64,000 bases of DNA. It comes from Rufibacter psychrotolerans (GTDB lineage: Bacteria > Bacteroidota > Bacteroidia > Cytophagales > Hymenobacteraceae). The notes under the pieces are model-generated. The model did no database searches. It was not told the DNA's origin and saw nothing but the letters and a program-made list of their open reading frames with translations. The translations under genes and the position numbers were made by a program. Where the stretch lies: positions 62,001 to 126,000 of the forward strand of contig NZ_JAFFJV010000004.1 of NCBI RefSeq assembly GCF_016924645.1, written 5' to 3'. Position 1 is the first letter of the stretch; each line of letters starts with the position of its first letter. Positions 43,750-51,554 of the stretch are shown one piece after another.

Positions 43750-44670
43750 ATGTTACTGAAGAATAATATTCCAATCAGGTATGTGTTTGGGAAGATAAAG
43801 GCCGAAGTGGCCCTGGTGACGGCGTATGCTATTCTGGTGGCCGTGATGTACCTCAATTTCCATTTTACCAGAATCTCCATTCCTATTGCCGTGCCTACCA
43901 TGCTGGGCACCATCTTGTCCTTGCTGCTGGCTTTCCGGTCTAACCAGGCTTATGACCGCTGGTGGGAGGCTCGCACCCTATGGGGCGCCATTGTCAATGA
44001 TTCGCGGTCGCTCACCCGGCAGATCCTCAACTTTGTAGACACCCCGTACACCTCGGTGGAGGCGCTTTACTTTAAAGAGCGTTTCGTGAAACGGCAGATT
44101 GCCTGGTGCTATAGTTTGGGGCAGTCGCTCCGGAAATTGCCGCCCCTGCAGGAGGCAGACAAATTCATGACCAAAGAGCAGCTGGCGTTTCTGCAGGAGT
44201 ACACCAACAAGCCCGTGGGCCTGCTGGAGCTGCATGGCGAGGACCTCAGGTTTGCCTACAAAGAAGGCTGGATCAACAAATACCAGCAGGTAGAGATTGA
44301 CCGCACCCTTACCCGCCTCTGCAACGCCATGGGCGGCTGCGAACGCATCAAGAACACGGTGTTTCCGGCTACCTACAGCCTCTACACCCACCTGGCGCTG
44401 GTGCTGTTCATTCTCATGCTGCCCTTTGGGGTGATAGATGTGTTTGGGGTCATGATGGTGCCGCTGGTGGTGGCCATAGCCTCTTCCTTCCTGCTCATTG
44501 AGAAAATGGCCATTCACCTGCAAGATCCCTTTGAGAACAAACCCACCGATACGCCCATGAGCTCCATTGCCCAAACCATTGACCGCGACCTGCGCCAGAT
44601 GCTGCGGGAGTACAAAGAGCCTGAGGTGGTTGCCAAGCCTCCGCAGAAGGTTACCTTCTTTGTGCTGTAA
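43750..44670 (+). CDS. Bestrophin-family channel
   Basis: 306 residues of the bestrophin (YneE/UPF0187) family, pentameric inner-membrane anion or cation channels. Membrane segments: VALVTAYAILVAVMYLNF (about 19-36), IPIAVPTMLGTILSLLLAF (about 43-61), and a C-terminal pair LALVLFILMLPFGVIDVFG and VMMVPLVVAIASSFLLIEKM (about 215-255). Family motif RSNQAYDRWWEARTLWGAIVNDSRSL at 62-87 and DPFENKPTDTPM near the end. Followed by a strong terminator. Confidence 0.92.
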   Translation: MLLKNNIPIRYVFGKIKAEVALVTAYAILVAVMYLNFHFTRISIPIAVPTMLGTILSLLLAFRSNQAYDRWWEARTLWGAIVNDSRSLTRQILNFVDTPYTSVEALYFKERFVKRQIAWCYSLGQSLRKLPPLQEADKFMTKEQLAFLQEYTNKPVGLLELHGEDLRFAYKEGWINKYQQVEIDRTLTRLCNAMGGCERIKNTVFPATYSLYTHLALVLFILMLPFGVIDVFGVMMVPLVVAIASSFLLIEKMAIHLQDPFENKPTDTPMSSIAQTIDRDLRQMLREYKEPEVVAKPPQKVTFFVL

Positions 44671-44686
44671 CCAGGCTTCAAGTAAG

Positions 44687-44734
44687 AAAAAACGCCCCGG
44701 CGGCAGATCAAGCGTCTGCCGCCGGGGCGTTTTT
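44687..44734 (+). terminator. Terminator of the bestrophin gene
   Basis: 20-bp perfect stem with AAAAACGCCCCGG on the left and CCGGGGCGTTTTT on the right, loop at 44708-44714. Symmetric A/T ends suit the convergent rhodanese gene as well. Confidence 0.88.
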
Positions 44735-44744
44735 GTTTGGAGAA

Positions 44745-44783
44745 CCGTTTCAGGTCAATTTTTCTGAAAAGAGACCCAAAACG
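44745..44783. repeat. Dispersed palindrome copy P18
   Basis: CCGTTTCAGGTCAATTTTTC / TGAAAAGAGACCCAAAACG; arms partly decayed. Convergent gap, 12 bp before the rhodanese stop. Confidence 0.6.
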
Positions 44784-44795
44784 ATGTCCGGTAGG

Positions 44796-45194
44796 CTACT
44801 GTTTGGGCTGTGCTTTGGGAGTTTTGGTGGGCAGCCCGGCAGCTTGCAGCGCTGTAAAGCCCCCAATGTTATAGACGTGCTCAAAACCTGCCTCTTTCAT
44901 GAGCTGCAGGGCCTTCCCGCTTCGGTTGCCCGAGGCGCAGTACAGGTAATACGTCTTGGACTTGTCTAGGCTCTCCAACTGCTGCGCGAAGACTCCTCCC
45001 CTATAATCTAAGTTTCGGGCTTTCTTCAGGTGCCCCTGGGCAAATTCTTCAGGGGTGCGCACATCCACTAAGATTCCCTTTTGCGTTTTGGCTACCTCCT
45101 GGTACTGGGTGGGAGTAAGCGGTTTGGAGGGAAGGTCCTGGGCAAAAACCGCCTGGGTACAACCCAAAGCCAGGGCTATCAGAAATGCTTTCAT
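44796..45194 (-). CDS. Exported rhodanese-like domain protein
   Basis: 132 residues; signal peptide MKAFLIALALGCTQAVFAQ. Single rhodanese domain with KGILVDVRTPEEFAQGHLKKARNLDYRG and the active-site loop YCASGNRSGKA, which has the persulfide Cys and the CxxGxRS form. Periplasmic sulfurtransferase or sulfur-carrier; acceptor unknown. Upstream 231 bp separate it from the divergent ECF sigma gene. Confidence 0.88.
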   Translation of the reverse strand: MKAFLIALALGCTQAVFAQDLPSKPLTPTQYQEVAKTQKGILVDVRTPEEFAQGHLKKARNLDYRGGVFAQQLESLDKSKTYYLYCASGNRSGKALQLMKEAGFEHVYNIGGFTALQAAGLPTKTPKAQPKQ

Positions 45195-45425
45195 ATTATT
45201 CAGGAGAAAAAAACGGGTTAGGCAATAATACTCTTTCCTAAAGATACGGCACTAACCCTTTGGAGTACAAGTATTTGGTGCCTGAGCTTAGGAATCATAC
45301 CACAACTTACGCCCAAAATCTTATTTTTACCCTAAATTTTTTCAGAATCCAAGGCAACCGAAATTCCAGGTGGTGCATCTATCATTACAAACAGGCATAA
45401 AGTATAGCTTAAACTTCTACAACCC

Positions 45426-45965
45426 GTGAACGAGACAGATCTGGTAAAAGCACTGCAGGAAGGCGATGCCAAAGCCCAGCGCTTCTTGTACGACCGCTAC
45501 GCCGGCCCCATGATGGGGGTTTGCCTGCGGTACCTCAAGAACGAGATGGATGCCGAGGAGGTCCTGATCACCGGGTTTATGAAGGTGTTTCAGAACGTGG
45601 GCCGTTTTGAGCAGAAAGGAAGCTTTGAGGGGTGGGTACGCCGCATTATGGTGAACGAGGCCCTGCAGCACCTGCGCAAGCAGGAGCCTATGCACCTCAC
45701 CATTGAAAAAGAGCACATCCACCTGGCCTCAGAAGATGCCTCGGCCGACAGTGACATGAGCGCCGAGGAGATGATGGATATGCTGCAGGAGCTTCCGGCC
45801 GGTTACCGGGCCGTTTTCAACCTGTACGCCATTGAGGGCTACTCGCACAAAGAAATTGCCGAGATGCTCCACATCACGGAGGGTACTTCCAAGTCACAGT
45901 TAAGCAAAGCCCGGGCCATGCTGCAGCGCATGCTGGCCCAGCAAGGAGTAATGATTGCCATCTAA
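45426..45965 (+). CDS. ECF-type RNA polymerase sigma factor
   Basis: 179 residues starting at GTG (45426). Region 2: RFLYDRYAGPMMGVCLRYLKNEMDAEEVLITGFMKVFQNVGRFEQKGSFEGWVRRIMVNEALQHLRKQ, with the usual DAEE and W-rich segments. Region 4: LPAGYRAVFNLYAIEGYSHKEIAEMLHITEGTSKSQLSKARAMLQRML, a helix-turn-helix. It belongs to the Bacteroidota group of small sigma-70 factors. First of three plus-strand genes; the gene 11 bp downstream is a likely anti-sigma. Confidence 0.93.
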   Translation: MNETDLVKALQEGDAKAQRFLYDRYAGPMMGVCLRYLKNEMDAEEVLITGFMKVFQNVGRFEQKGSFEGWVRRIMVNEALQHLRKQEPMHLTIEKEHIHLASEDASADSDMSAEEMMDMLQELPAGYRAVFNLYAIEGYSHKEIAEMLHITEGTSKSQLSKARAMLQRMLAQQGVMIAI

Positions 45966-45976
45966 CAGACAAAGAC

Positions 45977-46855
45977 ATGAGCGCAGAAGACTTAGACAAA
46001 CTATTCAGAGATAAGCTGAAAGACCGGCCGGTGGCCCCCAGCAACGACGCCTGGGCAAAACTGCAGTCCCGCATGCAGGCTCCTGCGGCGGAGGAAACTC
46101 CTCAGTTGTTCATGGCACCGCCCGCCCAGGAGCAGAAAGAAGAGCGCGGCCCTATCAGAATGTGGTATTACTCGGCGGCAGCGGCGGTGACCATGCTCCT
46201 GAGCGTGGGCCTCTGGGTGAACCGCGACAACATAGATCCCCTGCAGCCTTCTGGTAGCGTGGCTGCGGTGGAGCAACAGAGAACAGTAACTCCTTCTGCC
46301 CAAGCACCCGCAACCGAAGTGGCACCTGCTCCTTCGCAAACCGTTGAGCCAAGCTTCAACAGCGCTACTCCTGCCGCTCCTGCTGAGGCAGACCAGGTGG
46401 AGGCTCTGGCTTCTGCCTCTACAACAGAACGCCAGCAAGCAAACTTAATGAACAGAAAGGCCACGAATACTACTTCTACCCAAACCCGCACCACTGAGCC
46501 CACTACCGTGAAAATGGTGTCTGAGCCGGTGAGGATGGCGGCCACCACTCCGGTGAAAAAGCAGGAAGAAACAAAAGCTGCCTCAGAAACAGCGCCTTTA
46601 GAAATAATTGTAAAACTTGACGAGGCCCAGGCAACCACCACCCTCGCCTCTGCATCTACTACAATAGAAACCCCACCGCAAGAGGAGGAAACCCCAACAG
46701 GTTCTGGACGCGTCCTGAAAGGAATCCTGAAACAAGTCAAAAACCTCAAAGACGGTGAAAAGGTCAATCTGGCAGAATTAGGGATTACCAAACACACCTA
46801 CGCGCTTGAAACCCGCATAGGCAACAAAAAAATCACAAAGACCATAGAACTCTAA
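45977..46855 (+). CDS. Putative anti-sigma factor (single membrane segment)
   Basis: 292 residues. A short cytoplasmic N-terminus (MSAEDLDKLFRDKLKDRPVAPSNDAWAKLQSRM, residues 1-33, the pattern seen before the membrane in many Bacteroidota anti-sigma proteins), one membrane helix WYYSAAAAVTMLLSVGLWV at about 60-78, then a long low-complexity periplasmic region rich in Ala, Thr, Pro, Val and Glu, ending in a compact lysine-rich module (KGILKQVKNLKDGEKVNLAELGITKHTYALETRIGNKKITKTIEL). Position directly after an ECF sigma gene supports the anti-sigma role; this is inference. Followed by an outer-membrane protein gene 12 bp on. Confidence 0.72.
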   Translation: MSAEDLDKLFRDKLKDRPVAPSNDAWAKLQSRMQAPAAEETPQLFMAPPAQEQKEERGPIRMWYYSAAAAVTMLLSVGLWVNRDNIDPLQPSGSVAAVEQQRTVTPSAQAPATEVAPAPSQTVEPSFNSATPAAPAEADQVEALASASTTERQQANLMNRKATNTTSTQTRTTEPTTVKMVSEPVRMAATTPVKKQEETKAASETAPLEIIVKLDEAQATTTLASASTTIETPPQEEETPTGSGRVLKGILKQVKNLKDGEKVNLAELGITKHTYALETRIGNKKITKTIEL

Positions 46856-46867
46856 AATCCTACTTCA

Positions 46868-48013
46868 ATGAAACGTATGTACGCCCTGCTTTCGGCCACC
46901 ATGGTGGCTGCAGCTATCGCCTTGCCTTCCCGCGCCAGTTCTCTTGCCCCCAAAATGGCCGCGCCCCAGGATACCCTCATCTTAAAGCTTAAAAACGAGG
47001 CCCGCCTCCTGGTGGTGGTGAAGGACGTAAAAGACCTGAAAAACCTCAAAAACGAGAAAATAGACTCGCTCATGCTGCTGCTGGACAAGTACGCCTCGCA
47101 GATTGAGGCGGCCGGCAAAAACGGCGAGGAAGTGACCGTTACCATTGAGAAAGGCCAGGCCAACGCCTCTGAAGACGTGAGCATCACCATTGCCCAGAAC
47201 AACCCCGGCGGCACCGAGGTGGTGATCAAAGAGAAGAACCGCATCAGAATTACCGACAAGGTGGGCATTGACATTGACAAAGAAGAAGATGGCAACAGCA
47301 CCCGCGTAAAGGTGAACGTGGGCGATTCCAGTGCTGATGAGGATGAGGATAAGGATAAGGATAAGGATAAGGAGAAAAGCCGCAACCCTAAGAAAGATTT
47401 TGTGTTCCAGATTGATCTGGGAGTTTCTAATTGGATGAACAAGGAGGCTTTGGCCGGCAGCAGCGTTCAGGACATAGACCTTAAGCCGCTTGGCTCTCGC
47501 TATATAAGCTTAAATAGCAAATGGCACTACAGAATAGGTGGAGTAGAAAGCCCGTTGCGCCTGATATCTGGGTTTAATTTTGACTTCCACAACTACATGT
47601 TTGATGACAACATCATGATTGTAAGAAATGAAGCCACCACAGATTTTGTAAAGGCAGACCCTATCAACCTGGAGAAGAGCAAACTGGCCACTTCCTCTAT
47701 CAACATACCTCTGGAAATAGGGTTAGACTTTAAAAACAGCAAAGGAGAATCAAACTTTCAGATAGGCGGCGGCGGATTTGTAGGCTACATGTTCAGCAGC
47801 CACTCCAAAGTAAAATACTCTCAGAACGGAGATAACTTTAAAAGAAAAATCAAAGATGATTACAATCTAAATGATCTGCTGTACGGTGTCTCTGGATTCA
47901 TAAGTATCAGAGACTTTGAATTCTTCGGGAAATATAACCTGAATGAGGTGTTTGAAGATAACAAAGGTCCTAAGGCAAACACCCTCACTTTTGGTGTAAG
48001 AATAGAGATCTAA
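46868..48013 (+). CDS. Outer-membrane barrel protein with acidic repeat linker
   Basis: 381 residues. Signal peptide (MKRMYALLSATMVAAAIALPSRAS). Residues about 35-155 form an alpha/beta N-terminal domain with a Lys/Leu-rich helix (VVKDVKDLKNLKNEKIDSLMLLLD). A D/E/K linker (DEDEDKDKDKDKEK, about 157-170) encoded by GATGAG/GATAAG hexamers follows. The C-terminal 210 residues look like beta strands of a small barrel (QIDLGVSNWMNKEAL, FDFHNYMFDDNI, FQIGGGGFVGYMF, ending TLTFGVRIEI). From about 47400 the DNA becomes clearly AT-richer than the first half. Third gene of the sigma/anti-sigma cluster, so a likely regulon target or sensor. Confidence 0.75.
   Translation: MKRMYALLSATMVAAAIALPSRASSLAPKMAAPQDTLILKLKNEARLLVVVKDVKDLKNLKNEKIDSLMLLLDKYASQIEAAGKNGEEVTVTIEKGQANASEDVSITIAQNNPGGTEVVIKEKNRIRITDKVGIDIDKEEDGNSTRVKVNVGDSSADEDEDKDKDKDKEKSRNPKKDFVFQIDLGVSNWMNKEALAGSSVQDIDLKPLGSRYISLNSKWHYRIGGVESPLRLISGFNFDFHNYMFDDNIMIVRNEATTDFVKADPINLEKSKLATSSINIPLEIGLDFKNSKGESNFQIGGGGFVGYMFSSHSKVKYSQNGDNFKRKIKDDYNLNDLLYGVSGFISIRDFEFFGKYNLNEVFEDNKGPKANTLTFGVRIEI
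47336..47371 (+). repeat. In-frame hexamer repeat
   Basis: Six tandem 6-bp units, two GATGAG then four GATAAG, coding (DE)2(DK)4 at the junction of the two domains of the outer-membrane protein. Unit gain or loss keeps the frame. Confidence 0.85.
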
Positions 48014-48030
48014 GTTCTGCAGGATCTATA

Positions 48031-48066
48031 AAAAAAAAGAGGAGCTCTAATGCTCCTCTTTTTTTT
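48031..48066. terminator. Terminator of the sigma-factor operon
   Basis: 15-bp perfect stem, AAAAAAAAGAGGAGC (48031-48045) with GCTCCTCTTTTTTTT (48052-48066), loop of 6. Symmetric, so could also stop minus transcription from the TrmH gene. Confidence 0.88.
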
Positions 48067-48095
48067 ATTGTCTGGTAGTGGTAAATCTTCGTTTC

Positions 48096-48116
48096 GCCGC
48101 CGTTTTACTGAAAACA
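48096..48116. repeat. Palindrome fragment P19
   Basis: GCCGCCGTTTTACTGAAAAC: only the outer CGTTTT and AAAAC parts remain, in a convergent gap. Confidence 0.3.
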
Positions 48117-48149
48117 AGTAAGAACCACGAAACCGCTGGTATCTGACTT

Positions 48150-48896
48150 TTAACTGTTACGGAAGAAGTTGTCCAGAAGAATGGCCGTTGCCGTGCCCAC
48201 GTTGAGGGACTCGGCGCCGCCCCGGCCGGGGATGTGCAGGGGCTGGGTAACCAGTTGCATGGTTTCGGGCCTGATGCCGTGCGACTCGTTGCCCATGACG
48301 AGCACGCCCCGGGGCTGTAGGTCTAGCTTGTGCACGTTCTTGCCTGCCAAGGCCGCGCCGTACACCGGCACGTTTTGGGGCCGTTTCTGCAAAAACTCCG
48401 GCAAATTGACGTAGTGCGGCGTGATGCGGGTGAAGGAGCCCATGGTGGCGGCAATCACTTTCTGGTTGTAGAAATCGGCGGAATTCTCTGAGAGCACCAC
48501 TGCGGTGAGCCCGTACCAGTCGGCGATGCGGATGATGGTGCCCAGGTTGCCGGGGTCGCGCACCTCGTCCAAAGCCAGCACAAAGGGGTGGTCTTGCCAG
48601 GCAAAATCGGTCGCCGGCTTCATTCTGGCAATGGCCAGGGCGGCGTTGTTGGTTTCCATAGAACCGGCCTTGGCCAGTTCCTCCTCGCTCACCTCTACCA
48701 CCTCAAAACCTTTCTGGAGCAGATGGGTATGTTTCTGTAAAAATTTTTGGGTGGCAAATACCGTTTCCAACGCAAAGTCTGACTGAAGCAGCTCGGCCAC
48801 ACTCTTTTCACCTTCCACCGTGAAAGCTTGGTGAAGCAATCTATATTTCTTTATTTGCAGAGACCTAATGTACTTCAAAAGCCCTTTTGAGATCAT
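48150..48896 (-). CDS. TrmH/SpoU-family RNA 2'-O-methyltransferase
   Basis: 248 residues. N-terminal substrate-binding domain (MISKGLLKYIRSLQIKKYRLLHQAFTVEGEKSVAELLQS), then the knotted SPOUT catalytic domain with its three motifs: LDEVRDPGNLGTIIRIADWYG (motif 1, about 130-150), GVLVMGNESHGI (motif 2) and LHIPGRGGAESLNVGTATAILL (motif 3). Methylates a ribose in rRNA or tRNA; target not determinable. It is head-to-head with tamL and the annotated starts overlap by 29 bp. Confidence 0.92.
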   Translation of the reverse strand: MISKGLLKYIRSLQIKKYRLLHQAFTVEGEKSVAELLQSDFALETVFATQKFLQKHTHLLQKGFEVVEVSEEELAKAGSMETNNAALAIARMKPATDFAWQDHPFVLALDEVRDPGNLGTIIRIADWYGLTAVVLSENSADFYNQKVIAATMGSFTRITPHYVNLPEFLQKRPQNVPVYGAALAGKNVHKLDLQPRGVLVMGNESHGIRPETMQLVTQPLHIPGRGGAESLNVGTATAILLDNFFRNS

Positions 48897-51396
48897 ACCT
48901 TTTCTACGTTTGAAGCTACGATGTTACGTATTCGGCGCGGTATTCACAATGCTGTGCCTGCTCCTGGGCTGTACTCCTACCCGTCACCTGAGTGAAAATG
49001 AGCGGCTGCTCTGGCGCATAAAGCTGGAGGGGGTGAAACAAAACAACAAATCTGAGATAGCGGCCCTGTACCAGCAGAAGCCCAACCGCCGGGTGCTGGG
49101 CGTGCCCTTGTACCTGAACCTCTACTACTTAGGCAAGCGCTTCTACAACCCAGAACGTATTCAGGCCAACATTGAGGAGGAAACCGCCGACGCCAACCGC
49201 CGCATCCAGCGGGCCGGCGCAGACTCTGTGAGAGTAGACAAGCTCATTGAAAAAAAAGAGACCAAGCTGGCCAAGCTGCAGAACAAGAAAGAGAACGGCA
49301 ACTGGCTCATGCGTACGGTGGGCGAGCCGCCCGCCATCTTTGACTCGCTCAAGCTGGTACAGACCGAAGACCAGGTGCGCATTTTCCTGAACTCAAAGGG
49401 TTTCTTCCGCAACCACGTTTCCTCTACCACCCAGACCCACCACAAAAAAGTGTTTGTGACCCTGCAGGTGGAGGAAGACAAACCCTACCTGCTTACCCAG
49501 CACACCTACCAGGTGGCAGATACCACCATCCTGAACTTGCTGCAGGCCAACCAGGCCACCAGCTTCATCAAGCTCCAGCAAAATTATGACGAAGGGCTCC
49601 TGAGCCAGGAACGCACCCGCCTTGAGCAGCTCCTGAAGAACAACGGCTTCTACGAGTTCCGGCAGCAGTTCATTACCTTTGAGGCCGACACCAGTTACGA
49701 GGACTACACCGTGCGGCTGAGCACCCTCATCGCCAACCCAACAGACACTACCCGGCACAAGGTCTACACCATCAAAGATGTGTACTTCATCTCAGACGCG
49801 GGCCTGAACCGGTTTGGCCGCACCCGCGATACGGTGGCGCTTAACAACGTTCACTTTCTGGCCTACCAGCACCGCATCAAGCCCAAGATTTTGGCCCGTA
49901 AGGTGATCATCCGGCCGGGGCAGACCTACTCGGCGAGCCGTACGCTCAACAACCAGCGCATTGTCAGCAACCTGGACGTGTTCAAGTACACCACCATCAG
50001 CTACACCAAGGTAGCAGACTCCGTACGGGTGGCCGACACGGTGGCGATTGGCCCTAATCAGGGCCTCCTGAACGCCCAGATCAATACCGCCCTGCTGCCC
50101 CGCTTTCAGGAGACGTCTGAGGTGGGCGGTACGTTCACCGAGAAGGTGCCGGGGCCCTACACCAGTATCCGGTTCCGGATCAGGAACATCTTCGGCGGGG
50201 CCGAGATCTTTGACGTGGGGGTGCGGGCCGGTGTGGAAGGCCAGCTGCAGCGCAACGTGGCCACCGTGGGCCGCAGGACCGAGATTGGGGCCGACATGGG
50301 CGTGACTTTCCCGCAGATCCTGGTGCCCTTCCGCACCAACGACCTGCTGATCCGGTACAACCCGCGCACCCGATTCAGTACCGGTTACACGTACGTAGAC
50401 CGCAATGAGTACACCAGAACCAACGTAGACTTCTCGTTTGACTATATCTGGCAGCGCCTGAACATCCATCAGTTCAGCTTCTCGCCCCTGGACATCAACG
50501 TGATCAGCTCCCCTCGTATTGACCCGCAGTTCCAGCAGTACCTGGACACCCTGGAGCTTTCGGGTAACCCCTTGAATGAAAGCTTCAAAGACGCGTTTGT
50601 CTCTTCCATTAATTTCACCAGCCTGTACAACACGGCCAACTACAACCAGTCCAATGACGCCAAGCTGGTGCGCCTGTTTGTGGAAACCGGGGGGCTGCTC
50701 TGGAACTACCTGGCCGAGCAGTTCAAGGACATGAACACCTACCGGTTCGCCAAGCTCAACGTGGACTACCGCCGCTATCATGCCCTGGGCAACAACATGA
50801 CCTTTGTGTACCGAGCCAACGGCGGCGTGGCCAAACCGCTGGGCAAATCCAGGGCCCTGCCGTACGACAAGTATTTTTTTGCCGGCGGGTCCTCCAGCGT
50901 GCGGGCCTGGCTGCCGCGGCGCCTGGGGCCGGGCTCCAGTTCCCTCATCAACCGGGACCCCAACAGCGAGAACTTTAACCAGGTGGATTATCTCTTTGAG
51001 CAGCCCGGCGAGATTTTGCTGGAGTTGAACTCTGAGTTCCGGTTCAGGATATTCCGGTTTGGCGGCACCAACGTAAACGGGGCTCTGTTTGTGGATGCGG
51101 GCAATGTGTGGCTGTTTCAGGAGCGGAACACTAACCCCAACCCCAATATCTATGAGTTCAGGCCCGGGGCCAAGTTTGAGCTGAACCGCTTCTACAAAGA
51201 GCTGGCGGTGGGCACCGGGTTTGGCGTACGGCTGGACTTTACCTTCGCCATCCTGCGTTTCGATGTGGCTACCAAGCTGTATGATCCGGCCATGCCGCAG
51301 GGCAACCGCTTTGTCATCAACCAATTCAGGTCAGACCGCATCTTCGGCAACACCAACCAGACCACCTTTAACCTGGGCATTGGCTATCCTTTCTAG
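48868..51396 (+). CDS. tamL: TamL-type BamA/TamA-family outer-membrane lipoprotein
   Basis: 842 residues from the ATG at 48868; a TTG at 48910 would give a cleaner lipoprotein signal (MKLRCYVFGAVFTMLCLLLGC) and remove the overlap with the divergent gene, so the true start may be there. Lipobox LLLGC, then POTRA-like repeats (about 100-390: VFVTLQVEEDKPYLLTQHTYQV, VYTIKDVYFISDAGL, RKVIIRPGQTYSAS), and a C-terminal Omp85 barrel with YDKYFFAGGSSSVRAW (about 667-682) and closing strand LGIGYPF. In Bacteroidota TamL replaces TamA for envelope assembly, with TamB elsewhere. Confidence 0.9.
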   Translation: MYFKSPFEIIPFLRLKLRCYVFGAVFTMLCLLLGCTPTRHLSENERLLWRIKLEGVKQNNKSEIAALYQQKPNRRVLGVPLYLNLYYLGKRFYNPERIQANIEEETADANRRIQRAGADSVRVDKLIEKKETKLAKLQNKKENGNWLMRTVGEPPAIFDSLKLVQTEDQVRIFLNSKGFFRNHVSSTTQTHHKKVFVTLQVEEDKPYLLTQHTYQVADTTILNLLQANQATSFIKLQQNYDEGLLSQERTRLEQLLKNNGFYEFRQQFITFEADTSYEDYTVRLSTLIANPTDTTRHKVYTIKDVYFISDAGLNRFGRTRDTVALNNVHFLAYQHRIKPKILARKVIIRPGQTYSASRTLNNQRIVSNLDVFKYTTISYTKVADSVRVADTVAIGPNQGLLNAQINTALLPRFQETSEVGGTFTEKVPGPYTSIRFRIRNIFGGAEIFDVGVRAGVEGQLQRNVATVGRRTEIGADMGVTFPQILVPFRTNDLLIRYNPRTRFSTGYTYVDRNEYTRTNVDFSFDYIWQRLNIHQFSFSPLDINVISSPRIDPQFQQYLDTLELSGNPLNESFKDAFVSSINFTSLYNTANYNQSNDAKLVRLFVETGGLLWNYLAEQFKDMNTYRFAKLNVDYRRYHALGNNMTFVYRANGGVAKPLGKSRALPYDKYFFAGGSSSVRAWLPRRLGPGSSSLINRDPNSENFNQVDYLFEQPGEILLELNSEFRFRIFRFGGTNVNGALFVDAGNVWLFQERNTNPNPNIYEFRPGAKFELNRFYKELAVGTGFGVRLDFTFAILRFDVATKLYDPAMPQGNRFVINQFRSDRIFGNTNQTTFNLGIGYPF

Positions 51397-51400
51397 GGAT

Positions 51401-51421
51401 GTCAGTTGTCAGTTATCAGTT
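51401..51421. repeat. Heptamer array at the tamL 3' end
   Basis: Three tandem heptamers, GTCAGTT GTCAGTT ATCAGTT, 4 bp after the tamL stop codon. Confidence 0.75.
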
Positions 51422-51440
51422 GATTGGCTCTGACAGCGAG

Positions 51441-51497
51441 AAAGTCCCTGTTTCAGGGCTGTTTCTAGAAAAACAGCCCTGAAACAGGGACTTTTTT
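51441..51497. terminator. Palindrome copy P20 acting as a terminator
   Basis: 24-bp perfect stem: left arm 51441-51464 (AAAGTCCCTGTTTCAGGGC...) and right arm 51471-51494 (...GAAACAGGGACTTT), loop CTAGAA, then a T-run. The core is the dispersed palindrome; the flanks have been extended. Serves tamL, in a convergent gap. Confidence 0.88.
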
Positions 51498-51554
51498 ATG
51501 AGCGCGGTGCGCTGGTAAATTTGCGGTTCAGGTTCTTAATCGCCGCTCTCACTC

